Origin: G963556115 sp963675945
GTDB lineage: Bacteria; Planctomycetota; SZUA-567
Length of the DNA stretch: 64,000 nt
Assembly (NCBI GenBank): GCA_963675945.1
Contig: OY780932.1
Span: forward strand, 1,612,001-1,676,000
Direction: 5' to 3'
Shown here: positions 26,704-35,205 of the stretch, piece by piece
How the letters are laid out: each line of letters opens with the position of its first letter
How positions within the stretch are numbered: position 1 is the stretch's first letter
Program-made: the position numbers and the translations under genes
The notes under the pieces: generated by a model
What the model was told of the DNA's origin: nothing
What the model saw: only the letters and a program-made list of their open reading frames with translations
Databases searched by the model: none

Positions 26704-27857
26704 TGGAAGATTCGGCTTGGGATTTTGACGGGGTACTCTGCTTTGGGCAGGTAGACTGGTGGTATCATAACCGGACGCACTTTGATCTGCAGATTATGCG
26801 GGAATTCTCCAAGAAGTTTCCGGTACTCTATGTCAATTCGCTGGGGATGAAGATGCCCAAACCCTCTGAAGGCCGGATGTTCTTCACGCGGATAACTCGT
26901 AAGGCTAAGAGCTTTATGCGCGGGATACGGAAGGTGCGGGATAATTTTCATGTCTTCTCGCCGCTGAGCATACCGCTCTTATCTCGTTCAGCCTTGGGTA
27001 AAAGCTTGTTGGTTATGCAGCTCAAGTTGGCGCTACAGTATTGCGGGATACGCCGTCCACTGCTCTGGGTGGGGTGTCCGACCGCGTACGAGGTGCTGGG
27101 AGCCATCCCGGGGGTAAAACAGATCTACCAGCGTACCGATCGCTATGAGAATTACGCTGGGGTGGATCCGGAATATATCGCCCGTATCGACCGTGAACTC
27201 AAGGCGAATTCTGATCTGACGGTATTCTGCTCTACCAAACTCTTTGAGTTGGAGCGGCAAGGGTGTAAGGACTCTAGTTATATCGAGCATGGTGTGGATT
27301 ACTCTTACTTCGCCGGAGCGGATGCGGGAAGATTGCCGGTTGAGTTGGAGACGATACCGTCGCCGCGGGCGGTATATGTCGGAGGTATGGATCACGGTGT
27401 ATTCGATCCGGATTTCTTTCATGCATTGGCCAAAGAGCTGCCGGAGTGGAATTTTATTCTGGTTGGCAGCAGTGCTTTCGGTGACGACTGGTGTGGCGAG
27501 CTGCAGAATGTCTATAAACTCGGTAAACGGGATTACTCCGAGGTGGCAGCGTATATGGCGGCGGCCGATGTGCTCATTATGACCTGGTGTCGTAATGACT
27601 GGATTGAGGTCTGTAATCCGATCAAACTCAAGGAATATCTGGCGGTCGGGAAAGGGGTGGTGAGTACACCTTTTTATGAACTCAAGCGCTACCGGGAGAA
27701 TATTCTGGAGGCTTCTACACCCGCGGAGTTTGCTGCGGCGATGGAGCAGTTACGTACCGAGCCGCCGGCGCTGCAGGCGCAGCGGGCGCGGGTGCAAGAT
27801 ATTACCTGGGAGGTGCAGGCAGGGAAGATTCTGGATAGAATAGCAAAGGAGCAGTGA
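26703..27857 (+). CDS. GT-B glycosyltransferase (TuaH/GT4-like)
   Basis: 384 residues from ATG 26703 in a TGATG overlap with the preceding stop; GAGGAGGAG lies just before it. GT-B organisation: an N-terminal half with WWYHNRTHFDLQIMREFSKKFPVLYVN and the IYQRTDRYENY segment, then the donor-binding half (RAVYVGGMDHGVFD, WNFILVGSSAFG, AADVLIMTWCRNDWIEVCNPIKLKEYLAVGKGVVST) with the conserved Glu-containing NPIKLKEYLA helix. Cytosolic enzyme adding a further sugar to the lipid-linked repeat unit; sugar unknown. Confidence 0.8.
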   Translation: MEDSAWDFDGVLCFGQVDWWYHNRTHFDLQIMREFSKKFPVLYVNSLGMKMPKPSEGRMFFTRITRKAKSFMRGIRKVRDNFHVFSPLSIPLLSRSALGKSLLVMQLKLALQYCGIRRPLLWVGCPTAYEVLGAIPGVKQIYQRTDRYENYAGVDPEYIARIDRELKANSDLTVFCSTKLFELERQGCKDSSYIEHGVDYSYFAGADAGRLPVELETIPSPRAVYVGGMDHGVFDPDFFHALAKELPEWNFILVGSSAFGDDWCGELQNVYKLGKRDYSEVAAYMAAADVLIMTWCRNDWIEVCNPIKLKEYLAVGKGVVSTPFYELKRYRENILEASTPAEFAAAMEQLRTEPPALQAQRARVQDITWEVQAGKILDRIAKEQ

Positions 27858-28492
27858 TGGGGGCAGCTCAGAGTATTTCAAGTTTTCGCGTCAAGCGCTT
27901 TGCGTATATCCGTGAGCTTATAGCCTCTTGCTATAAACGCCATGGCCGGGTAAGAATTGTTGATCTCGGGGGTACCTGCCAGTACTGGAGCCTGCTCTCC
28001 GCCACGGAATTTACCGAAATGAATATTGAACTGACTATAATCAATATTACCGAGGTCGCTCATCAGAATACCAATGACCGGATTGAGTTTATTACCGCTG
28101 ATGCGTGTGAACTCAGTCGTTACTCCGATAATTCCTTTGAGCTGGTGCACTCGAATTCGGTTATTGAGCATGTCGGTACCTGGGAAAGAATGCAGGCCTT
28201 TGCCGCTGAGGTGCGGCGCCTGGCTCCGGTATATTATATTCAGACCCCGAATTTCTGGTTTCCGCTTGAGCCGCATCATCATATCCCGTTTTTTCATTGG
28301 CTGCCCCTGTACTCACAGGTATGGCTCCTGCAGCAGAAGTATGGAATTCAGGATTATGCCGCCGCGCTCCAGCGCTATGAAGGTACCAGAATGCTCTCCA
28401 AGCGCGCCTTGCGCAGCCTCTTTCCTGATTCTGCGATACAGGAAGAGAAATTTCTCTTTTTGACCAAGTCATTGATGGCGATACGCAGCTAA
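27857..28492 (+). CDS. SAM-dependent methyltransferase of the polysaccharide operon
   Basis: 211 residues from ATG 27857, again a TGATG overlap. Motifs: VRIVDLGGTCQYWSLL (SAM loop, one Gly fewer than usual), FITADACELSRYSDNSFELVHSNSVIEHV (motif of the Methyltransf_11 group, with the His of IEHV) and NFWFPLEPHHHIPF. Being last in a glycan operon it may O-methylate a sugar of the repeat unit (inference). It converges with the DNA methyltransferase gene 9 bp downstream. Confidence 0.75.
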   Translation: MGAAQSISSFRVKRFAYIRELIASCYKRHGRVRIVDLGGTCQYWSLLSATEFTEMNIELTIINITEVAHQNTNDRIEFITADACELSRYSDNSFELVHSNSVIEHVGTWERMQAFAAEVRRLAPVYYIQTPNFWFPLEPHHHIPFFHWLPLYSQVWLLQQKYGIQDYAAALQRYEGTRMLSKRALRSLFPDSAIQEEKFLFLTKSLMAIRS

Positions 28493-28501
28493 GACCGGTT
28501 A

Positions 28502-29272
28502 TTATCCGGCACTCTTCTTTCTGCGGGCGCGTTTGTGCGCGGTTTTTGCATTCTTCTTTTTGGCAGGTTCTTGCCGGGCTTCTTTGTGCATGATAAACAG
28601 GTAGTTGAAACCGCGGAGGAAGAAGTTCTCCTCGGCGGCGGCTTTGCGGTAATTGCCTTGCTCAAGCGTCTTGTTGTGCCGGACTACCGCGATGATATCC
28701 ACCGGTTCGAAGTAACGCTGTAGAATGCAGAAGAGTTCAAAGCCGATAGGCATGAATTTCTTTTTTTTATTGATATATGAGTCTGAGACGTAGAGCCCGA
28801 GGTAACGGTCAGGCTTTAGGACGCGGTAGAGCTCCCGGATGACATCTTCCATGGCAATATAGTAGTCATTGGTCTGGGCGCTCAGTTTGCCGATACAGCG
28901 CGGGTCGTCCGAATAAGCGATATGGGTAGAGTAGGGCGGATCGACAAAGGCAAAGTCCATGCTCTCGGCTTCCAGTGGGAGCCGACGCGAATCGGTATGG
29001 ACAATGTCTTCCCGCTGGGGATTGAGATCGAAGCCGAAGCCCTGGCGTTTGAGATCCTGGGCTACATCCAGGGTCGTGCCGCTACCGCACATCGGGTCGA
29101 CCATACTCTGCCCTTCTTTTGTGTAACGCTGGAGCAGGTTCCAGATAATATAACTCGGAGTCGCCCCAATATAATTGGCATTTCCCTGTATCTCTTCTCC
29201 ATAATGCTGGGAAGGGTATTCCCAGAGGGTTGATACCTGAATATTCAGTGGTGGTTTCTTATGCCGACTCAT
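28502..29272 (-). CDS. orphan DNA (N4-cytosine/N6-adenine) methyltransferase
   Basis: 256 residues. SAM motif DPMCGSGTT at 59-67 precedes the catalytic DPPY at 111-114, with GFGFDLNP between, the order of alpha-type amino-methyltransferases. A short central region with LYVSDSYINKKKKFMPIG and a lysine/arginine-rich tail (KKKNAKTAHKRARRKKS) complete it. No restriction enzyme gene is next to it, so a regulatory or solitary role is likely, or an RNA target. It lies 20 bp behind hslU on the same strand, probably cotranscribed. Recognition sequence unknown. Confidence 0.8.
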   Translation of the reverse strand: MSRHKKPPLNIQVSTLWEYPSQHYGEEIQGNANYIGATPSYIIWNLLQRYTKEGQSMVDPMCGSGTTLDVAQDLKRQGFGFDLNPQREDIVHTDSRRLPLEAESMDFAFVDPPYSTHIAYSDDPRCIGKLSAQTNDYYIAMEDVIRELYRVLKPDRYLGLYVSDSYINKKKKFMPIGFELFCILQRYFEPVDIIAVVRHNKTLEQGNYRKAAAEENFFLRGFNYLFIMHKEARQEPAKKKNAKTAHKRARRKKSAG

Positions 29273-29292
29273 CTGGCGAGCCTTTCTGCAAG

Positions 29293-30672
29293 TTAGAGAA
29301 TAAAGCGTGAAAGATCCTCGTTTTCGGTGATATCCGCAAGCTTGTCATCGATAAAGCCAGGGGTGACGGTAAAGGTCTCACCCTTGCGTTCCGGTGCTTC
29401 AAAGGAGACCTCTTCAAAGATCTTCTCCATCACTGTATGCAGACGTCTGGCGCCGATATCATCGGTGGTCTGGTTTACCTTGGCGGTTATCGCCGCAATA
29501 TGTGCGAGAGATTCAGGTGCGAATTCGACCTTGATGCCCTCGGTCTCCAGCAGCAGTTCGTACTGCTTGGTCAGGGCATTCTTCGGATGAGTGAGGATGC
29601 GTTCAAAATCCTCCTTGGTCAGAGACTCCAGCTCTACCCGGATAGGAAATCTCCCTTGAAGCTCGGGGATGAGGTCGGAAGGCTTCTTGCCGTGGAAGGC
29701 GCCGGCGGCGATGAAGAGGATGTGGTCGGTCTTGACTGCGCCGAATTTAGTGGAGACGGTGCTGCCTTCCACGATCGGCAGTAGATCGCGCTGTACCCCT
29801 TCTCGGCTCACATCCGGCCCGTTCTCCTTGGCTGTACCGATAATTTTGTCTATCTCGTCGATGAAGACCAGACCTTCCTGCTCGGCTCGCTCTATGCCCT
29901 GTTTATTGATCTCTTCTTCGTCTATCAATTTCTCCGCCTCTTCCTGGGTGAAGATGCGCAGTGCTTCCTGCACCGGTACTCGGCGTTGTTTCTTCTTGCC
30001 CGGCATCAAGCTGGAGATCATATCCTGCATCTCCAGACCCATCATATCATCGCCGCCGATGGCACCGATTACGCCGGATACCGGAGTCTTCTCCTGGGCG
30101 GCTATCTCCACCGGCTTCTCTTCCATATCGCCACTGCGTAGACGATCACGGAGTTTGCCGCGGGTACGCTCCCAGCGCCCACGTGATTTTTTGATTTCTT
30201 CATCGGTACCAGTATGTTCCGGCTCGGGCAGGAGAATGTCGAGTACGCGCTCTTCGGCGTGCAGTGCGGCTTCACCCTTTACCCGCTCAATTTCGCGGTT
30301 TCTGAATTCGCCGACCGCAACCTTGACTAGATCGCGTATCATGCTCTCGACATCCCGGCCGTGGTAACCGACCTCGGTGTACTTGCTCGCTTCCACCTTG
30401 ACAAAGGGAGCGTCGACCAGGGTGGCGAGCCTGCGGGCTATCTCTGTCTTGCCTACGCCGGTGGGGCCGATCATGAGAATATTTCGTGGCATGATTTCTT
30501 TGCGCATTGATTCGTCAATCTGTTTGCGACGCCAACGGTTACGTATAGCGACGGCTACCGCCCGCTTACCTTGATCCTGACCGACAATATATTCATCCAG
30601 TTTATTGACTATCTCTTTAGGAGTCAGTGAGTTGCCTGATTTCTTATTGAGCAGCTTGTTGATTATTTCCAT
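29293..30672 (-). CDS. hslU: HslU, ATPase subunit of the HslUV protease
   Basis: 459-residue AAA+ unfoldase that feeds the HslV peptidase. Walker A GPTGVGKT at 69-76, YTEVGYHGRDVESMIRDL pore segment, an intermediate domain of ~140 residues, Walker B GLVFIDEIDKI, sensor 1 region ILFIAAGAFH, arginine-finger region LQGRFPIRVEL, and the conserved C-terminal tail LSRFIL that docks into HslV. Length slightly above the usual ~445. hslV is normally next to hslU but is not in the ~1 kb upstream here, where an unrelated gene follows. The DNA methyltransferase gene is its downstream neighbour. Confidence 0.95.
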   Translation of the reverse strand: MEIINKLLNKKSGNSLTPKEIVNKLDEYIVGQDQGKRAVAVAIRNRWRRKQIDESMRKEIMPRNILMIGPTGVGKTEIARRLATLVDAPFVKVEASKYTEVGYHGRDVESMIRDLVKVAVGEFRNREIERVKGEAALHAEERVLDILLPEPEHTGTDEEIKKSRGRWERTRGKLRDRLRSGDMEEKPVEIAAQEKTPVSGVIGAIGGDDMMGLEMQDMISSLMPGKKKQRRVPVQEALRIFTQEEAEKLIDEEEINKQGIERAEQEGLVFIDEIDKIIGTAKENGPDVSREGVQRDLLPIVEGSTVSTKFGAVKTDHILFIAAGAFHGKKPSDLIPELQGRFPIRVELESLTKEDFERILTHPKNALTKQYELLLETEGIKVEFAPESLAHIAAITAKVNQTTDDIGARRLHTVMEKIFEEVSFEAPERKGETFTVTPGFIDDKLADITENEDLSRFIL

Positions 30673-30961
30673 GTAAGTACCTTTTCGTGTTATTAGTTTG
30701 CTCTGTATGCGTGACCAAATCTATATTCTAGCGGTCGAGCGTAATTTAGCAATAGAGTAATTTGATCTCTAGCTCGGGTTTTTTTGGTATTTAACGGTCT
30801 GTAGGACAAACTTTGAGTCGATCAATACCAGTGCTTCTGACAGTAAAATTAATGAAGCTAAGGCTTGGACTCGGGTAGAATTGTTCATGCTGAAGTTGGT
30901 TTGTAGTTGTAACAAACAGATTTAAAGATTTATGATAAAGAGTGGATTAAGGGGTAAAGGC

Positions 30962-31621
30962 TTAGAAGGAGGTATAACTGTTGAGGCAGTCGTTGCAGAA
31001 AGCAGGTTGACGGTGGTATTTGGCTTCGTCTACCAGGCATTCACGATAGTATAACTCGCGGATATCGATCTCCTGGCAGTCAGCGTCGGATTTCGCGGTA
31101 TCCACGGCGGCGGTCAAGCGGTATTCGGCGCCGGCATTGCTCAAGTTATTGATGCTCTCGATAGTTGAACCGTAGTCGCTGGTGTTGCCGATAGTTATTA
31201 TTATACTGGTATCTGTAAGTCCGGTAGGCAGTGCAAAATACTGGAGAGCTTCAGAAAAGCTCTCTTCGCAGGGTGAGGAATACGGGGTATAATGATCATC
31301 GGTGGCGCCAAAAGTATTGATCGCATCATCAATGATTTCTGAGGTCTCTTCGGCTTGTTCACCATTGCAGATAACACATGCCATACCTTGATTCAGCAAC
31401 TCCTGGGCGAGTAGCTCAATATGTTCGACTGAGATCTTACTGACAATATTCAGTAACGCACTGAAGGGGCGTTTTTTGAAAGGGAGTGTTAAAGGTTTAC
31501 CCGCTTCGTAGCGGATGGTGTAGAAGGTCTGATCACCTATTTTGCCCAGTTTGCCCTGATGCGTATTTGAAAAATACAGCTTTTTCAAATCAGGCTGTTC
31601 TGTATCGTCCTCAAAATCCAC
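30962..31621 (-). CDS. hypothetical protein (acidic, CxxC near C-terminus)
   Basis: 219 residues, GGGGGAAA ribosome site before ATG 31621. No signal peptide or membrane segment. The middle reads like an alternating helix/strand domain (ISVEHIELLAQELLNQGMA, VICNGEQAEETSEIIDDA, TDTSIIITIGNTSDYGSTIE). The C-terminal end carries FCNDCLNSY. Very acidic N-terminus. No family recognised. It lies 290 bp upstream of hslU on the same strand and diverges from the lipoprotein gene at 32003; the 30673-30961 gap shows no gene. Confidence 0.55.
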   Translation of the reverse strand: MDFEDDTEQPDLKKLYFSNTHQGKLGKIGDQTFYTIRYEAGKPLTLPFKKRPFSALLNIVSKISVEHIELLAQELLNQGMACVICNGEQAEETSEIIDDAINTFGATDDHYTPYSSPCEESFSEALQYFALPTGLTDTSIIITIGNTSDYGSTIESINNLSNAGAEYRLTAAVDTAKSDADCQEIDIRELYYRECLVDEAKYHRQPAFCNDCLNSYTSF

Positions 31622-32002
31622 TTATTTCCCCCAACTGTATATAATAAGCAGCTTTGCGTCCTATAATAGTGGACGTAATACTTGCTTCATTCCTTTTCCC
31701 AATGCATACTGGATGTACACAACATCTGCTAGCATATATATTGTGCTTCCCAACAACATCCAAATAAGCGACTTCGTAATTATCTATTTATGGGGCGTGA
31801 GGTCAACACTAAAATTGTTTTTTTGCGCCTTTTTTGCTCGTCTGGAGCCGGATAAAACTTTTTAAGTTTGATTAACCTTATGCCCCAATTATTATTAGGG
31901 AAAATCAGGATAATTTCCGATAATACTAGAGGTGGTTATGAAAAATATGTATAATCACGGGAGTAGTCAGAGTATGAGGTTTGCTGAATATCCGGAGGTA
32001 GA
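31622..32002. promoter_or_regulatory. divergent intergenic region with a likely plus-strand promoter
   Basis: A candidate plus-strand promoter is TTGATT (31868-31873), 16-bp spacer, TATTAT (31890-31895). T-rich tracts lie near 31820-31840. The last 65 bases hold a translatable leader ORF, listed separately. No operator-like palindrome seen. Confidence 0.4.
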
Positions 32003-32006
32003 ATGA
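31938..32006 (+). CDS. 22-codon leader ORF coupled to the lipoprotein gene
   Basis: ATG 31938 with AGAGGTGG directly upstream; the frame runs 22 codons and its TGA overlaps the ATG of the lipoprotein gene (ATGA at 32003-32006). The ribosome site of the lipoprotein gene lies inside this frame, so translational coupling is likely. The peptide (MKNMYNHGSS...) has no attenuator-like codon run. Confidence 0.4.
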   Translation: MKNMYNHGSSQSMRFAEYPEVE

Positions 32007-34267
32007 AATATAAATTGTATGCTGTGGTGTTGTTGCTGGCTCTGCTGCTGGTGGCTTGTGAAGAGATGCCGGAGATACTCCAGGAGGATGTAGTGGTAGA
32101 TCCCCGTTTAATTGCAGGTCCTTACATTATAGAGACCAGCTCGGAGAATGGCGTTGTTGCGTATATGCGCACCAATGTCGACACCATCGCCGGAATTAGG
32201 GTCGTCGATTCCAAAGATAGGATGGTGCGCCGCTATGGACGCAGTAGCAAAGAACATAAGCTTGACCTGAGTTCGCTGGTGGATGAGAGTGTGCCACTGC
32301 AGAAGTTCCTGGTTTTGATCGATGACTTCAAGAGCGCGCTGTTGACGCTTAGGCATCCGCAACCGACACAGACGACAACCATTGGCTTTCTCGGAGGGGG
32401 GCGTGGGCGTAAGGAGTTACTCAAACTCGCTGCCGACAAGCTTGCGACCTACTCCCCGGACGCTACCGTATTGACCGGCGCTTCTTTTCCGCTGGATGAA
32501 CGGATCGCGACTTGGGATGACCTCTTCTTTACCCCGCTTCAGCAGCTAACTCCGAGCAGTCCGCTTATGCTTCTGCCTGAGGATCAGGCTATCTTGCCGA
32601 TTGGAGCCGGACGGGGGCAGCCGGTACCGTATTGGAGTCGAAATATCGGTGTGGTACATATAGTATTTCTGGCTATGGACAGTCTTAAGCGCCCTGCAGA
32701 ACGGGCTCAGACTCTGAGCTGGTTGCAACATGATCTTGCCGGCAATGCCGAACGCTTCCGGATACTCGTCCTTGCTGAGCCGCTCTTTGCCGCGCAGCAG
32801 ATCTATGCCCGAGCGGTTGAGACTCTGGGAACACTCCTGGAGTCCGGAGGGGTGGATCTGGTAGTGAGTGGCGGCGGCAAGTATTATCAACGTACTCTGC
32901 CGATACAGGCTGGCGGGAGTAAACCGGTGCGTTATATCGTCAGCGGCGGCATAGATACCGCTACGGGGCTGCCCGTAGGCAGGGAGTACCGAGCGGCGAC
33001 CGCTGATCGGCCGCATATCGCGGTACTCCGGGCGACAGCGGACTCGCTGGTCTGGGAGGTGGTGGCTCTGGATAACTCCGAGGTTCTGGATGTGGTAAGT
33101 ATTGACCGGCAAGGGATGAGTGTGAGTGGTGAGCCGTCGATTGAGAAGATGGATATTCTCTCTGACGCGCTCTCAGCATTGACCCTGCAACGTGAGGTGG
33201 TGACTATCGCTACGCAGGCGGCCAAAGCGGTGCGTAATCCTGCGGCAGCGCAAAGTATCTCGTTCTTATTAGCCAATGCTTCGGCGCAGAATATCAAGGG
33301 CGAATTGGTCTGGGATATTCCGTATGATTCGGCGTATATGGTAGAGCCTACTGCGCTTAAGTTTGGCCTCAATAGTGGTTATGAGAGTAAGACTGCGTTC
33401 AAGATCAAGCCGCTTACCAAGGGGGCGGATGCAAGTCTGCCGGTGCTCAAGGTGAATATTGACGGTATTGGTTCGGCTGCGCAGCCGTTGATCATTGCCA
33501 AGCGCAAGTATGCGAATATTCAGCGCTGGCAGGCGCAGGAGCAGGTATTGGTCGACGGAATCATGCGCGAAGAGGGCTGGAAAGCAATTACCCCGCTCAC
33601 CGGCTTTACTGTACTCGGAACCGAAGCAGAGCCCAAGCAACCGCTGGAGGTGCGCGTCACTTATAATAATTTGGGTATCTATGTCCTGGCGCGGGCGGCG
33701 GCAAATCGTCCGGATCAGATCGTGACCCAGGCGGTCAACCATGATGATCCAGTGCATAGGGATGAGAGTATTGAGATCTTTATCGATCCAGCGAATAACG
33801 GGCGTAATTACTTCCAGTTTGCGGTCAATACTCGCGGGGTGACGCTGGATCGCTCCAATACCATGGGGCTTGCCTGGAATCCACGTTGGGAGGCGGTGGT
33901 AAAGACATATGAATCTTATTATACGGTTGAGGCCTTTATCCCGTATCAGGCGCTCGGGCTCTACTCTGTACCGAATAATGGAGCGAAATGGGGGCTGAAT
34001 ATCTGTCGCAATGATTATCAGGAGAGTGCGGTGCGGGAGAATCCGTTTGCGTTGGCTAATACTGGCAGTGACGGTAGTGCTGAGGTGCAGATATCTCGGC
34101 TTAATATCGGTGAACTCGCTGAGCAGGAGCTCGGGGAGAGTGTCGCAGTGGAAACCGATGAAGCGACAGAAGGCGTAGGAGCCGGGTTTGAGGTGGTGCA
34201 GTGGGCCGATACTTATGGGGATAACTCCAGGAGCGGTCTGTATGGTGAGATTACCTTCTCGGAGTAA
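32003..34267 (+). CDS. lipoprotein with inactivated metallophosphoesterase fold and CBM9-like domain
   Basis: 754 residues with a lipoprotein signal (LLLVAC, Cys19). Residues ~40-118 look like the FN3-type N-terminal domain of purple-acid-phosphatase-like enzymes. Residues ~125-320 follow the metallophosphoesterase plan, but every metal motif is changed: GGGRG at 131-135 for GDxR, TGA at 158-160 for TGD, PEDQ at 192-195 for GNHD, LAEP at 257-260 for the VxxH loop, and SGGGKYYQR at 289-297 for SGHDHYYER. Supporting segments remain (WDDLFFTPLQQL, WSRNIGVVHIVFLAMDS, YIVSGG). Residues ~505-725 resemble a CBM9-like sugar-binding domain (DESIEIFIDPANNG, YYTVEAFIPYQALG, KWGLNICRNDY). I infer a non-catalytic cell-envelope binding protein. 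Confidence 0.68.
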   Translation: MKYKLYAVVLLLALLLVACEEMPEILQEDVVVDPRLIAGPYIIETSSENGVVAYMRTNVDTIAGIRVVDSKDRMVRRYGRSSKEHKLDLSSLVDESVPLQKFLVLIDDFKSALLTLRHPQPTQTTTIGFLGGGRGRKELLKLAADKLATYSPDATVLTGASFPLDERIATWDDLFFTPLQQLTPSSPLMLLPEDQAILPIGAGRGQPVPYWSRNIGVVHIVFLAMDSLKRPAERAQTLSWLQHDLAGNAERFRILVLAEPLFAAQQIYARAVETLGTLLESGGVDLVVSGGGKYYQRTLPIQAGGSKPVRYIVSGGIDTATGLPVGREYRAATADRPHIAVLRATADSLVWEVVALDNSEVLDVVSIDRQGMSVSGEPSIEKMDILSDALSALTLQREVVTIATQAAKAVRNPAAAQSISFLLANASAQNIKGELVWDIPYDSAYMVEPTALKFGLNSGYESKTAFKIKPLTKGADASLPVLKVNIDGIGSAAQPLIIAKRKYANIQRWQAQEQVLVDGIMREEGWKAITPLTGFTVLGTEAEPKQPLEVRVTYNNLGIYVLARAAANRPDQIVTQAVNHDDPVHRDESIEIFIDPANNGRNYFQFAVNTRGVTLDRSNTMGLAWNPRWEAVVKTYESYYTVEAFIPYQALGLYSVPNNGAKWGLNICRNDYQESAVRENPFALANTGSDGSAEVQISRLNIGELAEQELGESVAVETDEATEGVGAGFEVVQWADTYGDNSRSGLYGEITFSE

Positions 34268-34316
34268 GGACGACGGTTGGCTGGCAATTTATGGCTGGGT
34301 GTGAAGGAGAGCGGCG

Positions 34317-35129
34317 ATGGTGGAGTTGAACTTTGTCAAGATGCAGGGGGCGGGCAATGACTTTATCCTGATTGATAATCGGCGAGGAATTATCCCCACT
34401 GCGGCCAAGGCGGAACTGGCAGCAAGACTCTGCCCCAGAGCTGTAGCGGTAGGGGCGGACGGGATGATATTCCTCGAAAATGATCAGGAGTGTGGTGCGC
34501 GTTGGGATTTTTATAATTCTGACGGTTCGCTGGCAGAGATGTGCGGTAACGGGGCGCGTTGCTTTACCCTCTTTGCGCGAGAACTCGGGATTTTTGAAGA
34601 GAAATTCACCTTTAGAACCCTGGCGGGAATTATCGATGCTTCAGTTACCGGGAGTGCCAGAGCACGGGTACGGCTGCCGGATGCGCCGCCACTGCGTATG
34701 TTCAATGCGTTGTATTTTGCCGGAGTGATCCAGGATGTCTATTCGATCAATACCGGAGTGCCGCATATTGTGGTGCCGGTGGAGGATGTTGAGACTATCG
34801 ATGTTAAGAAGTATGGTTCGGCTATTCGGTATCATGATGAATTTGCACCGGCGGGAACCAATGTTAACTTTATCTGTGCCGAGGCAGCGGGGATCAAGAT
34901 ACGTACCTATGAACGTGGGGTCGAGGACGAGACCCTCGCTTGTGGAACCGGTTCGGTTGCGGCGGCGATTGTAGCCGGGGCGGAATACGGGTTGAAACCC
35001 CCGGTTACAGTGCTGACCCGTAGCGGCGAGACGTTACGAGTAGAGTATACCGCTGAAGGGGTGCAGAATGTCGGGGTCTATCTGGAAGGGCCGGCAATAA
35101 AGGTTTATAGCGGGAGTCTGCAGTTGTAA
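34317..35129 (+). CDS. dapF: diaminopimelate epimerase
   Basis: Converts LL- to meso-diaminopimelate for lysine and peptidoglycan synthesis. 270 residues, full length for the family. Start KMQGAGNDFILIDN, catalytic Cys76 in EMCGNGARC and Cys209 in LACGTGSVAA, plus NTGVPHIVV and GTNVNFI segments. Both active-site cysteines of the two-base mechanism are there. GGAGAGCGGCG precedes the ATG; it starts 49 bp after the lipoprotein gene and is followed by a terminator hairpin. Confidence 0.95.
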   Translation: MVELNFVKMQGAGNDFILIDNRRGIIPTAAKAELAARLCPRAVAVGADGMIFLENDQECGARWDFYNSDGSLAEMCGNGARCFTLFARELGIFEEKFTFRTLAGIIDASVTGSARARVRLPDAPPLRMFNALYFAGVIQDVYSINTGVPHIVVPVEDVETIDVKKYGSAIRYHDEFAPAGTNVNFICAEAAGIKIRTYERGVEDETLACGTGSVAAAIVAGAEYGLKPPVTVLTRSGETLRVEYTAEGVQNVGVYLEGPAIKVYSGSLQL

Positions 35130-35147
35130 GTATTTTTATAAAAAAAA

Positions 35148-35175
35148 CTCCCTGCCCGTGTATCTGGGCAGGGAG
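35148..35175. terminator. bidirectional-type terminator between dapF and the DksA-like gene
   Basis: Perfect 10-bp stem CTCCCTGCCC (35148-35157) with GGGCAGGGAG (35166-35175). A run of seven A on its left gives a T run for the minus strand, so it mainly ends the DksA-like gene; dapF may use it too. Confidence 0.8.
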
Positions 35176-35205
35176 ATAATATATGACTGTCGAATCAACG
35201 CTGTT

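Noticed and set aside
28502..29272. The methyltransferase as part of a second restriction-modification system
   Set aside because: No endonuclease-like gene adjoins it; neighbours are hslU and a glycan-operon methyltransferase.
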